Source: VFJL01 sp043721435 (lineage in GTDB: Bacteria > Pseudomonadota > Gammaproteobacteria > Burkholderiales > Nitrosomonadaceae). From it: a stretch of DNA of 28,821 bases. Position numbers and translations under genes: made by a program. The notes under the pieces were generated by a model. That model was given only the letters and a program-made list of their open reading frames with translations, ran no database searches and was not told where the DNA came from. This document shows positions 1-6,691 of the stretch, in pieces; position 1 is the stretch's first letter, and each line of letters opens with the position of its first letter. Where the stretch lies: positions 1 to 28,821 of the forward strand of contig JAYSQR010000033.1 in NCBI GenBank assembly GCA_043721435.1. Direction: 5' to 3'.

Positions 1-60
1 GGCTTTGCGATAACGTTTGCGAATGGTTTCCAGATATTCACGCCGGGCACTTTTTACCAT
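1..60 (-). CDS. Transposase/integrase-core protein, N-terminal 20 residues only (runs off the window)
   Basis: The minus strand reads from an ATG at 60 out of the left edge. It gives 20 residues that begin MVKSARREYLETIRKRY and are rich in Arg, Lys and Tyr. This resembles the N-terminus of a family of integrase-core (DDE) transposases that start with a basic 'RREYLE.IRKRY' segment. A good ribosome binding site (GGAGA, seven bases before ATG) supports the start. Two copies of a 28-bp motif just upstream (72-99 and 117-144) fit the end of an insertion sequence. With only 20 residues the family is a guess; a host gene cannot be excluded. Confidence 0.45.
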   Translation of the reverse strand, partial: MVKSARREYLETIRKRYRKA

Positions 61-71
61 ATCACGGTCTC

Positions 72-144
72 CTTTTCGGTAACCTGTAATATGGCGCAAC
101 GTTATTTCTTAAAATACTTTTCGGTTACATTTAATGTGGCGCAA
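72..144. repeat. Two direct 28-bp repeats at the probable insertion-sequence end
   Basis: The motif cttttcggtaacctgtaata (72-91) continuing into tggcgcaa (to 99) recurs at 117-144 as cttttcggttacatttaatg followed by tggcgcaa. I count 24 of 28 bases identical, with a 45-bp period. The copies lie between the transposase start codon and unrelated DNA. Several transposase families bind repeated subterminal motifs, so these are probably transposase binding sites and the element probably ends near 145. The other end and any target duplication lie outside the window. Confidence 0.55.
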
Positions 145-251
145 TTCGCAGGTTGAGTTTTGGCTGGACTTTCTCCATCTGTTTGCTATAAAGAAAAAAG
201 AACCGGATGCGCTAACTTGACAAACTTTAAAACGAACGGGGGCAATCAATT

Positions 252-674
252 ATGATTAACACAACGATTAAATATATTGTTTACACTCACAGTGGTGGAG
301 GTGTACGCCATCACCATTTTGGAATCCAAAACAACATTATTGATGAGGCTGACGGCCAGGCATCATCGGGTGATACTATTAATGCTCTTGGGTTTGCTAC
401 ATTACCCTTTAATGGGGACAATTTGCCATTTGCCTTCATGTCGGTACATGGAGCTGCTGATGGCAATCACCTTTATACAACTCCCGGTAATCAAACGGTT
501 TCTGTCGGCGCCAGCAATATTGATATATTGGTGGTATATGCTCCGGTAGGTGGCATAGGTACGTTCCAGCATCATCCCGAAGCGGCTTTCAAGTGCCACC
601 TGTCGCCGGTAGAAATCTGCCTTGATCTCCAGAGCGTCAATCTCCGCGCTGCGCCGTTCCAGCTCTTCTTTTAG
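252..674 (+). pseudogene. Unrecognised small protein gene, apparently truncated and fused to antisense of the neighbouring regulator
   Basis: The reading frame starts at an ATG with a purine-rich GGGGG stretch about ten bases upstream. A TTGACA hexamer at 217-222 has no convincing -10 partner. Residues 1-103 look like real protein: Gly-, Asn- and His-rich, with a HHHFG segment near residue 20 and a hydrophobic IDILVVYAP strand near 90-98. I do not recognise the family. From about residue 104 (near base 560) the frame simply reads the complement of the phage-type regulator on the other strand, including its coiled-coil region. The last roughly 37 residues are therefore junk, and the original C-terminus was lost by a deletion or rearrangement. 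The first 300 bases are visibly more AT-rich than the DNA beyond 560. No signal peptide is seen. Whether the shortened product is stable is unknown. Confidence 0.5.
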
Positions 675-974
675 CTGGCGAATCTCTCGCTGCAATCCGG
701 TAACTTGCTGTACCTGCCAAAAAATCGCCCGGATTTCAGTCGGCTCCATTCCGCGGCGCCATTCCCCGATAAAAAGAAGGCCATCCCTGAAATAGAAGCC
801 TTCCCACGATTGGCCGAGGAGGGCGGAGACATCGCCCAGGACGTGAAACCTTAACAGCCGACTGGCTGACTCGGGTGGCGTGGAGGTGCCATTTTTCCAA
901 CGTTTGATCGTTTTGGTGCTGGCGCCAGTGATTCGCTGGATAAATTCGATTGATGCGTCGAGTTCATCATTCAT
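402..974 (-). CDS. Phage-type DUF3653 regulator with helix-turn-helix, 3' end probably replaced
   Basis: The encoded protein has 190 residues. Residues 9-28 look like a helix-turn-helix (ITGASTKTIKRWKNG, as in Cro/Xre-like proteins). Residues 45-85 carry the pattern WEGFYFRDGLLF..GEWRRGMEPTEIRAIFW, which matches my memory of the phage DUF3653 family. Residues 88-125 are a charged heptad-like helix (LQREIRQLKEELERR), probably a coiled coil for dimerisation. The family is found in prophages and is thought to bind DNA; its target is not known. From residue 138 (base 563 and below) the frame is antisense to the small plus-strand gene, so about 52 C-terminal residues are foreign. The core is complete and may still work. 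The ribosome binding site is weak. No other prophage gene is present, so it is an orphan remnant. Confidence 0.7.
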   Translation of the reverse strand: MNDELDASIEFIQRITGASTKTIKRWKNGTSTPPESASRLLRFHVLGDVSALLGQSWEGFYFRDGLLFIGEWRRGMEPTEIRAIFWQVQQVTGLQREIRQLKEELERRSAEIDALEIKADFYRRQVALESRFGMMLERTYATYRSIYHQYINIAGADRNRLITGSCIKVIAISSSMYRHEGKWQIVPIKG

Positions 975-1293
975 GATTTTTTCTCACTAAGGCATGAATT
1001 ATGACTCTGACGAACTACAAGGAATAAAACGATAAGGCTGAGATTAAGGAGCCTTCTGGAATTTTTGACTGCCATTTGAACCCTCCATAATGTAGGGTTC
1101 TTAGCAGCTCACATAACGAGCGGATAGATGAGAAGCTAGAAACTTGCTGGCGAGGGCTGCGGCCTTTCTCATTACCGCAATCAGTTTTCTGTAATTTAAC
1201 ATAATATACATTATGAGCAATCCGGGCATGGCTACTTCGGCTTGCTTTTCACGTAATCTGTCAATAAATCAAGGTAGTGACGACCACGTGCGA
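975..1293. other. Gene-free 319-bp stretch with three small inverted repeats
   Basis: I see no supported gene here. Three inverted repeats are visible. AAGGCT at 1034-1039 pairs with AGCCTT at 1050-1055. GAACCCT at 1078-1084 pairs with AGGGTTC at 1094-1100. CATAAT at 1200-1205 pairs with ATTATG at 1210-1215 around ATAC. None is followed by a clear T-run, so they are not convincing terminators. The first lies just upstream of the phage-type regulator and could be its operator. A short plus-strand open frame starting at 1213 overlaps the VOC gene in antisense and has no supporting features. Confidence 0.4.
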
Positions 1294-1713
1294 TCAAACA
1301 CGGGTCAGATCGAATTCTGCGTGGGGAAACTTCGGGTTGTAGACCAGCTCCCAGAGAAACCCGTCAAGGTCAGTGAAGTAACCGGCGTAACCACCCCAGT
1401 CGGTGAGCTGCGCCGGCTTTGTTACTTTTGCCCCGTAAGAAGCGACACGATGCAACAGTGAATCCACTTCTGCCGCAGTGCGCACATTATGGGCCAGGGA
1501 GAAACCTGGAAAGCCGCTTCCTTCGGGGGCAATCCCGGCGTCAGCCGCCAGACTTGCACGTGACCAGAGCGCCAGCCGCGTCTGTCCGAGTGCGAAGAAA
1601 GTAACTGCTGGCGGAGATTTGAGTCGAGGCAGCCCGAGGCATTCCTCGTAGAAGCGGCTGGCCTTTGCCAGGTCGGCAACGCCAAGCGTAATGTAGCTAA
1701 CCCACGGTTCCAT
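1294..1713 (-). CDS. VOC-superfamily (glyoxalase/dioxygenase fold) protein
   Basis: The protein has 139 residues and is a complete single VOC unit of two beta-alpha-beta-beta-beta modules. The start reads VSYITLGVADLAKASRFYEE, the classic first strand and helix of the fold, followed by CLGLPRL. The second module ends with the signature YFTDLDGFLWELVYNP. The usual first metal ligand, a His in the first strand, is a Thr here (T9). The closing Glu of the WELVYNP motif is kept. Many such proteins do not bind metal or use another ligand set, so no reaction can be named. It is the last gene of a minus-strand row with a coiled-coil membrane protein, an SDR and a second VOC protein. The ATG at 1713 has a GGAA about nine bases upstream. 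Confidence 0.85.
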   Translation of the reverse strand: MEPWVSYITLGVADLAKASRFYEECLGLPRLKSPPAVTFFALGQTRLALWSRASLAADAGIAPEGSGFPGFSLAHNVRTAAEVDSLLHRVASYGAKVTKPAQLTDWGGYAGYFTDLDGFLWELVYNPKFPHAEFDLTRV

Positions 1714-1734
1714 AGGAGAATTCCGAGTTTTGGT

Positions 1735-2061
1735 TCATCGGCTCAACAGTAGAAAAAGCACCAGACAGAGCGAAACAGCGGTCGCGGCGACGCAAAACAG
1801 CAGTACCCGTCTGAGCTTTGCTTCAGCGACCGAGGCAGCCTGCTCCACTGCCGCGACTGTGCTCTGCAGTTGTTCAGCCAGCTCCTTGATCTGGATCGAG
1901 CTCTGCGAGGCAGCGGCTTGCAGCTCACTGATCTGCTGCTGCAACGTCGGATCGGCCGTTGCATCGCCTTTTTTCTTGGTAAATACCGGAGTTGCGACTG
2001 AGATGATTGCTCCCACATGCGGGAGAACCGCCTTTAGCGCAGGAATCAACCATGCGGCCAT
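1735..2061 (-). CDS. Small membrane-anchored coiled-coil protein of unknown function
   Basis: The protein has 108 residues and no family that I recognise. Residues 4-26 are apolar with one Lys and one His, and could be an amphipathic or re-entrant helix. Residues 38-85 are rich in Gln, Ala, Glu and Leu with heptad spacing (ISELQAAA, IKELAEQLQSTVAAVEQAA) and probably form a coiled coil. Residues 86-106 are a strong C-terminal transmembrane segment (LLFCVAATAVSLCLVLFLLL) ending in Ser-Arg. A good ribosome binding site (AGAAGGA, seven bases before the ATG) and a TATAAT hexamer on the minus strand at 2123-2128 argue that it is a real gene with its own promoter. The layout resembles small accessory proteins of phage lysis or membrane stress, but that is speculation. 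Confidence 0.65.
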   Translation of the reverse strand: MAAWLIPALKAVLPHVGAIISVATPVFTKKKGDATADPTLQQQISELQAAASQSSIQIKELAEQLQSTVAAVEQAASVAEAKLRRVLLFCVAATAVSLCLVLFLLLSR

Positions 2062-2122
2062 AGATGTGTCCTTCTTGAATGAATGCTCATGATACTGGCG
2101 TAATTGCTTGATGCTCTACGGA

Positions 2123-2128
2123 ATTATA
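2123..2128 (-). promoter_or_regulatory. Perfect -10 hexamer (TATAAT) upstream of the small coiled-coil gene
   Basis: The minus strand reads TATAAT here, about 60 bases before the start codon at 2061. The -35 position (17 bases further upstream) is poor, at most three of six matches, so the call rests on the -10 and the strong ribosome binding site downstream. Confidence 0.35.
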
Positions 2129-2176
2129 GCTTCAATGTCGGCCAAAATCAGTGACGGTCCCAACTGCTCCGCAGGC

Positions 2177-2917
2177 TCAGGCGATGCCGCCATTGGCGCC
2201 GATGTTCTGTCCCGTGACCCAGCCCGCCTCTGCACCGACTAGAAAAAGTACCACTTGGGCAATATCCGCCGGTTCGCCGATACGGTTCAGCACGGCCATG
2301 CCGGCCATGCGTTTGATCTCCTCCGCGCTCTTGCCAGTAGTGAAGAGTTCGGTATTCACCGGTCCGGGCGAAATGATGTTGGCCGTAATGCCGCGCGCGC
2401 CTGCTTCCTTCGCAAAAATACGCGTCAGCTGCTCGACCGCGCCTTTAGTGGCGGCATAGGCGCCGTAGTTTGGCAGCATCAGCCGCGTGACGGTGCTGGA
2501 CAGGGTGACGATGCGCCCGCCGTCCGCCAGCCGGATGGCGGCTTCACGCAAGGTGTAGAAGACACTTTTGACGTTGCAGCTCAAGATCCGGTCGAACTCC
2601 TCGTCGCTGGTGTCTGCAATTTTCTTATAGAGTAGCACGCCGGCGTTGTTGATCAGGATATCCACCCGTGCGTAGCGTTCGATGGCCACGTCAAATAGCC
2701 TGCGCACTTCTGCCGGGTTGCTGACATCTGCCCGCACGGCCAACGCTTCGCCGCCTGCAGCCGTAATCGCAGCGCAAACCGCCTCGGCGTCCTGCTGCCG
2801 TGCAATATAGTTGATAACCACTTTTGTGCCAGCGTCAGCCAATGTACGTGCGATTTCGGCGCCAATGCCGCGGGACGAGCCAGTGATGATGGCGACTTTA
2901 TCCTGGAGCGCTGTCAT
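2177..2917 (-). CDS. Short-chain dehydrogenase/reductase (FabG-like SDR)
   Basis: The protein has 246 residues, the usual length of classical SDRs. All the key motifs are visible: the cofactor loop TGSSRGIG at 12-19, NNAG at 90-93, Asn115, and the catalytic Ser141, Tyr154 and Lys158 (YAATK). After the first strands the sequence INYIARQ has Arg in the region that often selects NADP(H). The end, GWVTGQNIGANGGI, is the typical SDR C-terminus. It probably reduces a ketone or 3-oxoacyl group, but the substrate cannot be read from sequence. I chose the ATG at 2917. An in-frame TTG at 2944 would add nine residues that are not typical of the family. The gene lies 66 bases downstream of a VOC gene on the same strand and may be transcribed with it. 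Confidence 0.9.
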   Translation of the reverse strand: MTALQDKVAIITGSSRGIGAEIARTLADAGTKVVINYIARQQDAEAVCAAITAAGGEALAVRADVSNPAEVRRLFDVAIERYARVDILINNAGVLLYKKIADTSDEEFDRILSCNVKSVFYTLREAAIRLADGGRIVTLSSTVTRLMLPNYGAYAATKGAVEQLTRIFAKEAGARGITANIISPGPVNTELFTTGKSAEEIKRMAGMAVLNRIGEPADIAQVVLFLVGAEAGWVTGQNIGANGGIA

Positions 2918-2983
2918 GGTTCTGGGGGGTCTGAAGGTCTGCAAGCGGGTCGGCTAACTGATTGTTTAAATTGGTACCCTGCT

Positions 2984-3367
2984 CTATTCCTTGGCAAAAT
3001 TCAACTCCACCCCGTTGCCCGCCGGGTCTTTAAAGAATAGTTGGACCTTGCCGGTCAGCGGCATGTGCGCTGTTTCGAACGGGATATTGTGCCGCTGCAG
3101 GCGGGTTTCCGTTTCCGGCCGCCCGGTACAGGTGAACGCCACGTGATCAAAGGTGGTGGCGACATGAGTGACGCGTGTTTCACCCGGATGCGTCTGGCTC
3201 AGATGGAGCACGTCCTGCCCGCCGGCGTAGAGCCAGTAGCCGGAGCCTTCCAGCGGTGGCCGCTGGCCTAGCTCGAGACCTACCACCTCACAGTAGAATT
3301 CCTTGAGCTTGTCCAGCAGTTCGCGCGGTGCGCGCAGGTTGTAATGGTTAAGACCGATTGTTGCCAT
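2984..3367 (-). CDS. VOC-family protein, glyoxalase/fosfomycin-resistance type fold
   Basis: The protein has 127 residues. His8 (GLNHYNLRAP), His75 (FDHVAF) and Glu121 (GVELNF) sit at the three positions that bind the metal in glyoxalase I and FosA-like proteins. The C-terminal module ends FFKDPAGNGVELNF, a highly typical VOC closure. Unlike the other VOC protein at 1294-1713, this one keeps the complete metal site, so it is more likely to be an enzyme. The ribosome binding site (AGGA, seven bases before ATG) is good. It is probably the first gene of the short minus-strand row with the SDR. The substrate is unknown; detoxification of a small electrophile is the generic guess. Confidence 0.85.
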   Translation of the reverse strand: MATIGLNHYNLRAPRELLDKLKEFYCEVVGLELGQRPPLEGSGYWLYAGGQDVLHLSQTHPGETRVTHVATTFDHVAFTCTGRPETETRLQRHNIPFETAHMPLTGKVQLFFKDPAGNGVELNFAKE

Positions 3368-3429
3368 GTGAATTCCTGGCGGTTATGACGGGATGCAGGC
3401 TGCGTGGGATCTTGGATATTGACTATAAA

Positions 3430-4086
3430 TCAATTTGTTGCGCCTCCAAACCGCAGCTGTTTAGCAACTTGCAAATGCTCCCGGCTCAGGGCAAAACTCA
3501 ATGCAGTGCCGCCGGATTCATTCCGGATATTGGGGTTTGCACCCTTCTGCAACAGCAGCTTGACGGCATCAAGATGGTCGCCCCTTGCTGCCATCATCAG
3601 CGCGGTGGTTCCATTGTCGGAGGTCGAATCGATTTTTGCGCCTACGCCCAGCAGCATCTCGATGATTTCCGTGTGGCCCTTGGTCGCGGCATATATCAAC
3701 GGATTCCATCCCTTGTGATTGATTTCCGCGCCTTTGAGATAAAACTGCTTGGCCATGCCGGCTTCACCATGATAGCTGGCGAGCATGATGGCAGTCTCGC
3801 CATAGTGATTACGCAAATTGGGATTGGCACCTGCCTCCAGCAGCAGATGGATGAGATGGTTATTTTTATTCTGGACTGCGATCATCAGCAGCGTATTTCC
3901 GCGTTTGTCGTATGTATTGGGGTTGGCACCTTTCGCCAGCAGCTTGACCAGATCTGCAGTATTGTTGTCCTCCACCGCCCAGATCAAGTCTTCATGGAGG
4001 CCCTCGGCGGCATGCACCGGCAGACATAAGTTGGCAGCAAGCAGCAGAGCGGGGAGTAAATGAGGTATTTTGAGCGAATTGAACAT
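3430..4086 (-). CDS. Exported ankyrin-repeat protein
   Basis: The protein has 218 residues. Residues 1-26 form a clear signal peptide (basic start, hydrophobic LLPALLLAANLCL core, cleavage after VHA), so the protein is sent to the periplasm or beyond. The rest is five to six ankyrin repeats, roughly 33-60, 64-93, 97-125, 129-158, 163-192 and 196-216, with the typical G-T-L-A and LLL.GANPN patterns. Ankyrin domains bind other proteins; the partner is unknown. The ATG follows directly on the TGA of tatD with no gap, which suggests translational coupling. An ankyrin gene beside tatD in beta-proteobacteria is something I recall as recurrent. No catalytic domain is present. Confidence 0.88.
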   Translation of the reverse strand: MFNSLKIPHLLPALLLAANLCLPVHAAEGLHEDLIWAVEDNNTADLVKLLAKGANPNTYDKRGNTLLMIAVQNKNNHLIHLLLEAGANPNLRNHYGETAIMLASYHGEAGMAKQFYLKGAEINHKGWNPLIYAATKGHTEIIEMLLGVGAKIDSTSDNGTTALMMAARGDHLDAVKLLLQKGANPNIRNESGGTALSFALSREHLQVAKQLRFGGATN

Positions 4087-4851
4087 TCAGGCAACCTTGA
4101 ATAATTTGAAGAAATTGCGAGTGGTCGTAGCGGCCACTTCGTTCACGGTGATGCCGCGCAATGCAGCGATTTCTTCGGCGACATGCCGCACGAAGGCGGG
4201 CTGATTGATTCTACCACGGTGCGGTACCGGGGCAAGATAGGGCGAATCGGTTTCCACCAGCATTCTCTCCAGCGGCATTCTTTTGGCAATATGTTTTAGA
4301 TTAGTGGCTTTCTTGAAAGTTACAATGCCGGAAAAAGAAATATAGAAATTCATTTCCATCGCCTGCTGCGCTACCTCCCAGCTCTCAGTAAAGCAGTGCA
4401 TCACCCCGCCGACGCTGCCGGCGCCCTCCTCCGCCATGATGCGCAGCGTATCCGCCGCCGCCTCGCGGGTATGGATGATAAGCGGTTTGTTGCATAGCCG
4501 GGCAGCACAGATATGCTGGCGGAAGCGTTCCCGCTGCCATTCCAGATCGCCTTTGAGGCGGAAATAATCCAGCCCGGTTTCGCCGATGGCGACGACTCGG
4601 GGATGACAAGCCAACGTCGCCAGTTGTGCCGCCTGCGGTTCGGCCAGATTCTCGTAATCGGGGTGAACGCCGACCGAGGCGAAAAGATTGGGGTGGGCCT
4701 CCGCCAGCGCCAATACCCGCGGAAAATCCTGCAGATTAACGCTCACGCAAAGGGCGTGACCGACATCGTTGTCGCGCATGTTGGCCAGCAGTTCATCAAG
4801 ATTGACGGCTAGATCGGGAAAGTCTAAATGGCAGTGGGAATCAACAAGCAT
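4087..4851 (-). CDS. tatD: TatD-family metal-dependent DNase
   Basis: The protein has 254 residues, full length for the TatD/YcfH family of TIM-barrel metal hydrolases. The metal ligands are all present: His6 and His8 in SHCHLD, Glu91 (AIGETGLDY), His127 (IIHTREA), His152 (MHCF) and Asp202 (ETDSPYLAP). Family members degrade DNA 3' to 5' and contribute to repair of oxidative damage and to DNA turnover. The position downstream of tmk and holB is the widely conserved arrangement and points to the YcfH branch. The start at 4851 has the ribosome binding site AGAGG seven bases upstream. That site overlaps the end of the palindromic element at 4860-4988. The gene is translationally adjacent to the ankyrin gene. 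Confidence 0.95.
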   Translation of the reverse strand: MLVDSHCHLDFPDLAVNLDELLANMRDNDVGHALCVSVNLQDFPRVLALAEAHPNLFASVGVHPDYENLAEPQAAQLATLACHPRVVAIGETGLDYFRLKGDLEWQRERFRQHICAARLCNKPLIIHTREAAADTLRIMAEEGAGSVGGVMHCFTESWEVAQQAMEMNFYISFSGIVTFKKATNLKHIAKRMPLERMLVETDSPYLAPVPHRGRINQPAFVRHVAEEIAALRGITVNEVAATTTRNFFKLFKVA

Positions 4852-4859
4852 AAGGGCAC

Positions 4860-4988
4860 CTCTAAAAATTCAGATTTCGTCACAATACGTTGTTACTCAC
4901 AAAAAATGTTTCCTTACATATCAATCATATGCCGCGTCTACATTTTTTGTTCCCACCTCGTCTTGTTTAGAACTTTGAATTTTTAGAG
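4860..4988. repeat. 129-bp imperfect palindrome, probably a MITE-like or hairpin element
   Basis: The ends are perfect 13-bp inverted repeats: CTCTAAAAATTCA at 4860-4872 and TGAATTTTTAGAG at 4976-4988. Inside, ACAAAAAATGT at 4899-4909 is the perfect complement of ACATTTTTTGT at 4940-4950. The two 49-50-base arms also agree at about half of the bases between these blocks, so the whole unit folds as one long hairpin with a 30-base loop. It is AT-rich compared with both neighbours and holds no gene. No target duplication is obvious. It lies between holB and tatD, in the spot where pilZ is usually found. Confidence 0.7.
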
Positions 4989-5009
4989 CAGGCAGATAAC
5001 CCGCATCCC

Positions 5010-6074
5010 TCAGTCAACGCGTTTGCTCCGGGCGGGGGCGATCAGCATGGCGTAGGAAAGTAGCATTTCTTCCAGAAACAAGCGGGAATTGAGCGGATGC
5101 CGCGCCAGGCGCTGGGTCGAGATCAGGCTGCGTGAATAAGCGGCAAGCGCGCGCGGGTCAATTTCAGATACCAATGATTTGATGGCGGCAAGCATGGGTA
5201 AATGATAGCGGATTTTCCCGGTAGTACGGAAACTCATCAAATCATAACACCATTTCTGCATCCAGTTGACCGCTGTTGGCAGATCGGATTTCTGCATTTC
5301 TTCGGCCAGCACGATAGGATTGAAACCGCCCGGCGTACCGATTTGCCGGATAAAAGCTTCATGTTGCGCAAGATAATCATCGTCGTCGAACTCCAGCGCT
5401 GCCAGCGGCGCATAGCCGGCGGCGGCCAGGCTGGTTTCGGGATCCTTGACGCCCTGCTGTTCAAGCCAGGCGACCGCGGTGGCAAGGTCGGGCGTGGGCA
5501 TGGCGATTTGCCGGCAGCGGCTGCGTATGGTCGGCAGCAAATCCTGCGGGCGGTGTGTCACCAAGATGAACAGGGTCTGCGGCGGCGGTTCTTCCAGATT
5601 TTTCAGCAAAGCGTTGGCCGCAGCCAGATTCATCGCTTCTGCCGGATGGATCAGGATGATCTTGTAGCCATTGCGATGGCTGGACATATGTACCAGATCC
5701 GAAAGCGCACGTATTTGCTCGACCCCGATCTGTTTGCTGGGCTTTTTCTTCCCCTTGGCGCTGACGGGTTCCGTCTCGGCATCGCTGCCCGCCTCCGCCG
5801 TGGCTTCATCGGCCAGCGCTGTCAGGGCTTCCGGTTCGACCAGACGAAAATCCGGATGTCCTCCCTGATCAAACCAACCACAGCTTGGGCAGCTGCCGCA
5901 GGCTTCAGCATCGGCGGACGGTTGCTCGCACAACAGTGATTTAGCCAGATTGCGGGCAAATACGAGCTTGCCGACCCCCTTTCTGCCCTTCAGTAACAGA
6001 GCGTGACCGCGGACAGCCTGACCCTGCGTCAGCATCCGCCAGACAGCAACTTGCCAGATATAGATATTATTCAT
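5010..6074 (-). CDS. holB: DNA polymerase III delta' subunit
   Basis: The protein has 354 residues and belongs to the clamp-loader AAA+ family that opens the sliding clamp on DNA. The P-loop is intact, GRKGVGK at 30-36, unlike E. coli delta', which does not bind ATP. A four-Cys zinc module follows (Cys49, 59, 62, 65), then the sensor region ALLKNLEEPPP near 155-165 and the SRC motif at 185-187. Residues 84-112 are a charged, low-complexity insert (Asp/Glu-rich, then KGKKK) that looks like a flexible loop. The start codon overlaps the tmk stop by one base (TAATG), so translation is coupled to tmk, and no separate ribosome binding site is seen. In many relatives pilZ follows; here a palindromic element follows instead. 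Confidence 0.95.
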   Translation of the reverse strand: MNNIYIWQVAVWRMLTQGQAVRGHALLLKGRKGVGKLVFARNLAKSLLCEQPSADAEACGSCPSCGWFDQGGHPDFRLVEPEALTALADEATAEAGSDAETEPVSAKGKKKPSKQIGVEQIRALSDLVHMSSHRNGYKIILIHPAEAMNLAAANALLKNLEEPPPQTLFILVTHRPQDLLPTIRSRCRQIAMPTPDLATAVAWLEQQGVKDPETSLAAAGYAPLAALEFDDDDYLAQHEAFIRQIGTPGGFNPIVLAEEMQKSDLPTAVNWMQKWCYDLMSFRTTGKIRYHLPMLAAIKSLVSEIDPRALAAYSRSLISTQRLARHPLNSRLFLEEMLLSYAMLIAPARSKRVD

Positions 6075-6691
6075 TAACAGATAGTTGAAATAATATCATG
6101 AAGCGATTCTTTAACTTTCTCCAGCGGCTGACTGGAATCGATCAGGCGTATCCGCTGGGGAAATTTGTGCGCTCTTTGCAGATAGGCTGCCCGTACCCGC
6201 TGGAAAAACTCGTCCTGCTCTTTTTCAAAGCGGTCGGCCGTCTTGATGGCATTAACCCGTTGCCTGCCCAGTTCGACGCTCACATCGAAATAAAGCGTGA
6301 GATCAGGCTGAAATTCTCCCTGCACCCAGCGTTCCAGATCATCCAGCCGGTTGCTGGCCAGCCCCCTGCCGCCACCCTGATAGGCAAAGCTCGCATCGGT
6401 GAAGCGGTCGGAAATTACCCAATCACCCCGCGCCAGGGCCGGCAGTATCACCTTGTCCAGGTGCTCGCGCCGTGCCGCAAACATCAGCAGCGCTTCGGTT
6501 TCCGCATGCATTGCCTGGCCATTGTCGAGCAGCAGTGCGCGCAGCTTCTCGCCCAGGGGCGTCCCGCCCGGCTCACGGGTCACCACCACGGTCAGGCCTC
6601 TGCCACGCAAAAAATTTTCCAGCCAGGCAAGATGAGTGCTCTTGCCTGCGCCGTCTATACCTTCTAGGGTGATGAATTTGCCTGGCGTCAT
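6074..6691 (-). CDS. tmk: Thymidylate kinase (dTMP kinase)
   Basis: The protein has 205 residues from the ATG at 6691. An upstream in-frame GTG at 6703 would add four residues and has no better ribosome binding site. It phosphorylates dTMP to dTDP for DNA synthesis. The P-loop LEGIDGAGKST lies at 9-19, followed by the substrate motif TREPGGTPLGE, the DRF motif (ISDRFTDAS) and the Gly-rich lid segment YQGGGRGL. It heads the minus-strand row tmk-holB-tatD-ankyrin. In many proteobacteria mltG lies immediately upstream; here the upstream DNA is a divergent spacer leading to an FAD enzyme, so mltG is absent from this locus. Confidence 0.95.
   Translation of the reverse strand: MTPGKFITLEGIDGAGKSTHLAWLENFLRGRGLTVVVTREPGGTPLGEKLRALLLDNGQAMHAETEALLMFAARREHLDKVILPALARGDWVISDRFTDASFAYQGGGRGLASNRLDDLERWVQGEFQPDLTLYFDVSVELGRQRVNAIKTADRFEKEQDEFFQRVRAAYLQRAHKFPQRIRLIDSSQPLEKVKESLHDIISTIC

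Noticed and set aside
402..560. C-terminal 52 residues of the phage-type regulator as a genuine domain
   Set aside because: They are exactly antisense to the plausible part of the plus-strand gene and come after the natural end of the coiled-coil region.
1213..1461. Plus-strand open frame of 82 codons starting inside an inverted repeat
   Set aside because: Most of it is antisense to the well-supported VOC gene. It has no ribosome binding site and no recognisable protein pattern.
3358..4029. Plus-strand open frame of 223 codons opposite the ankyrin gene
   Set aside because: It mirrors the ankyrin repeats in antisense, and the repeats themselves explain the long open frame.
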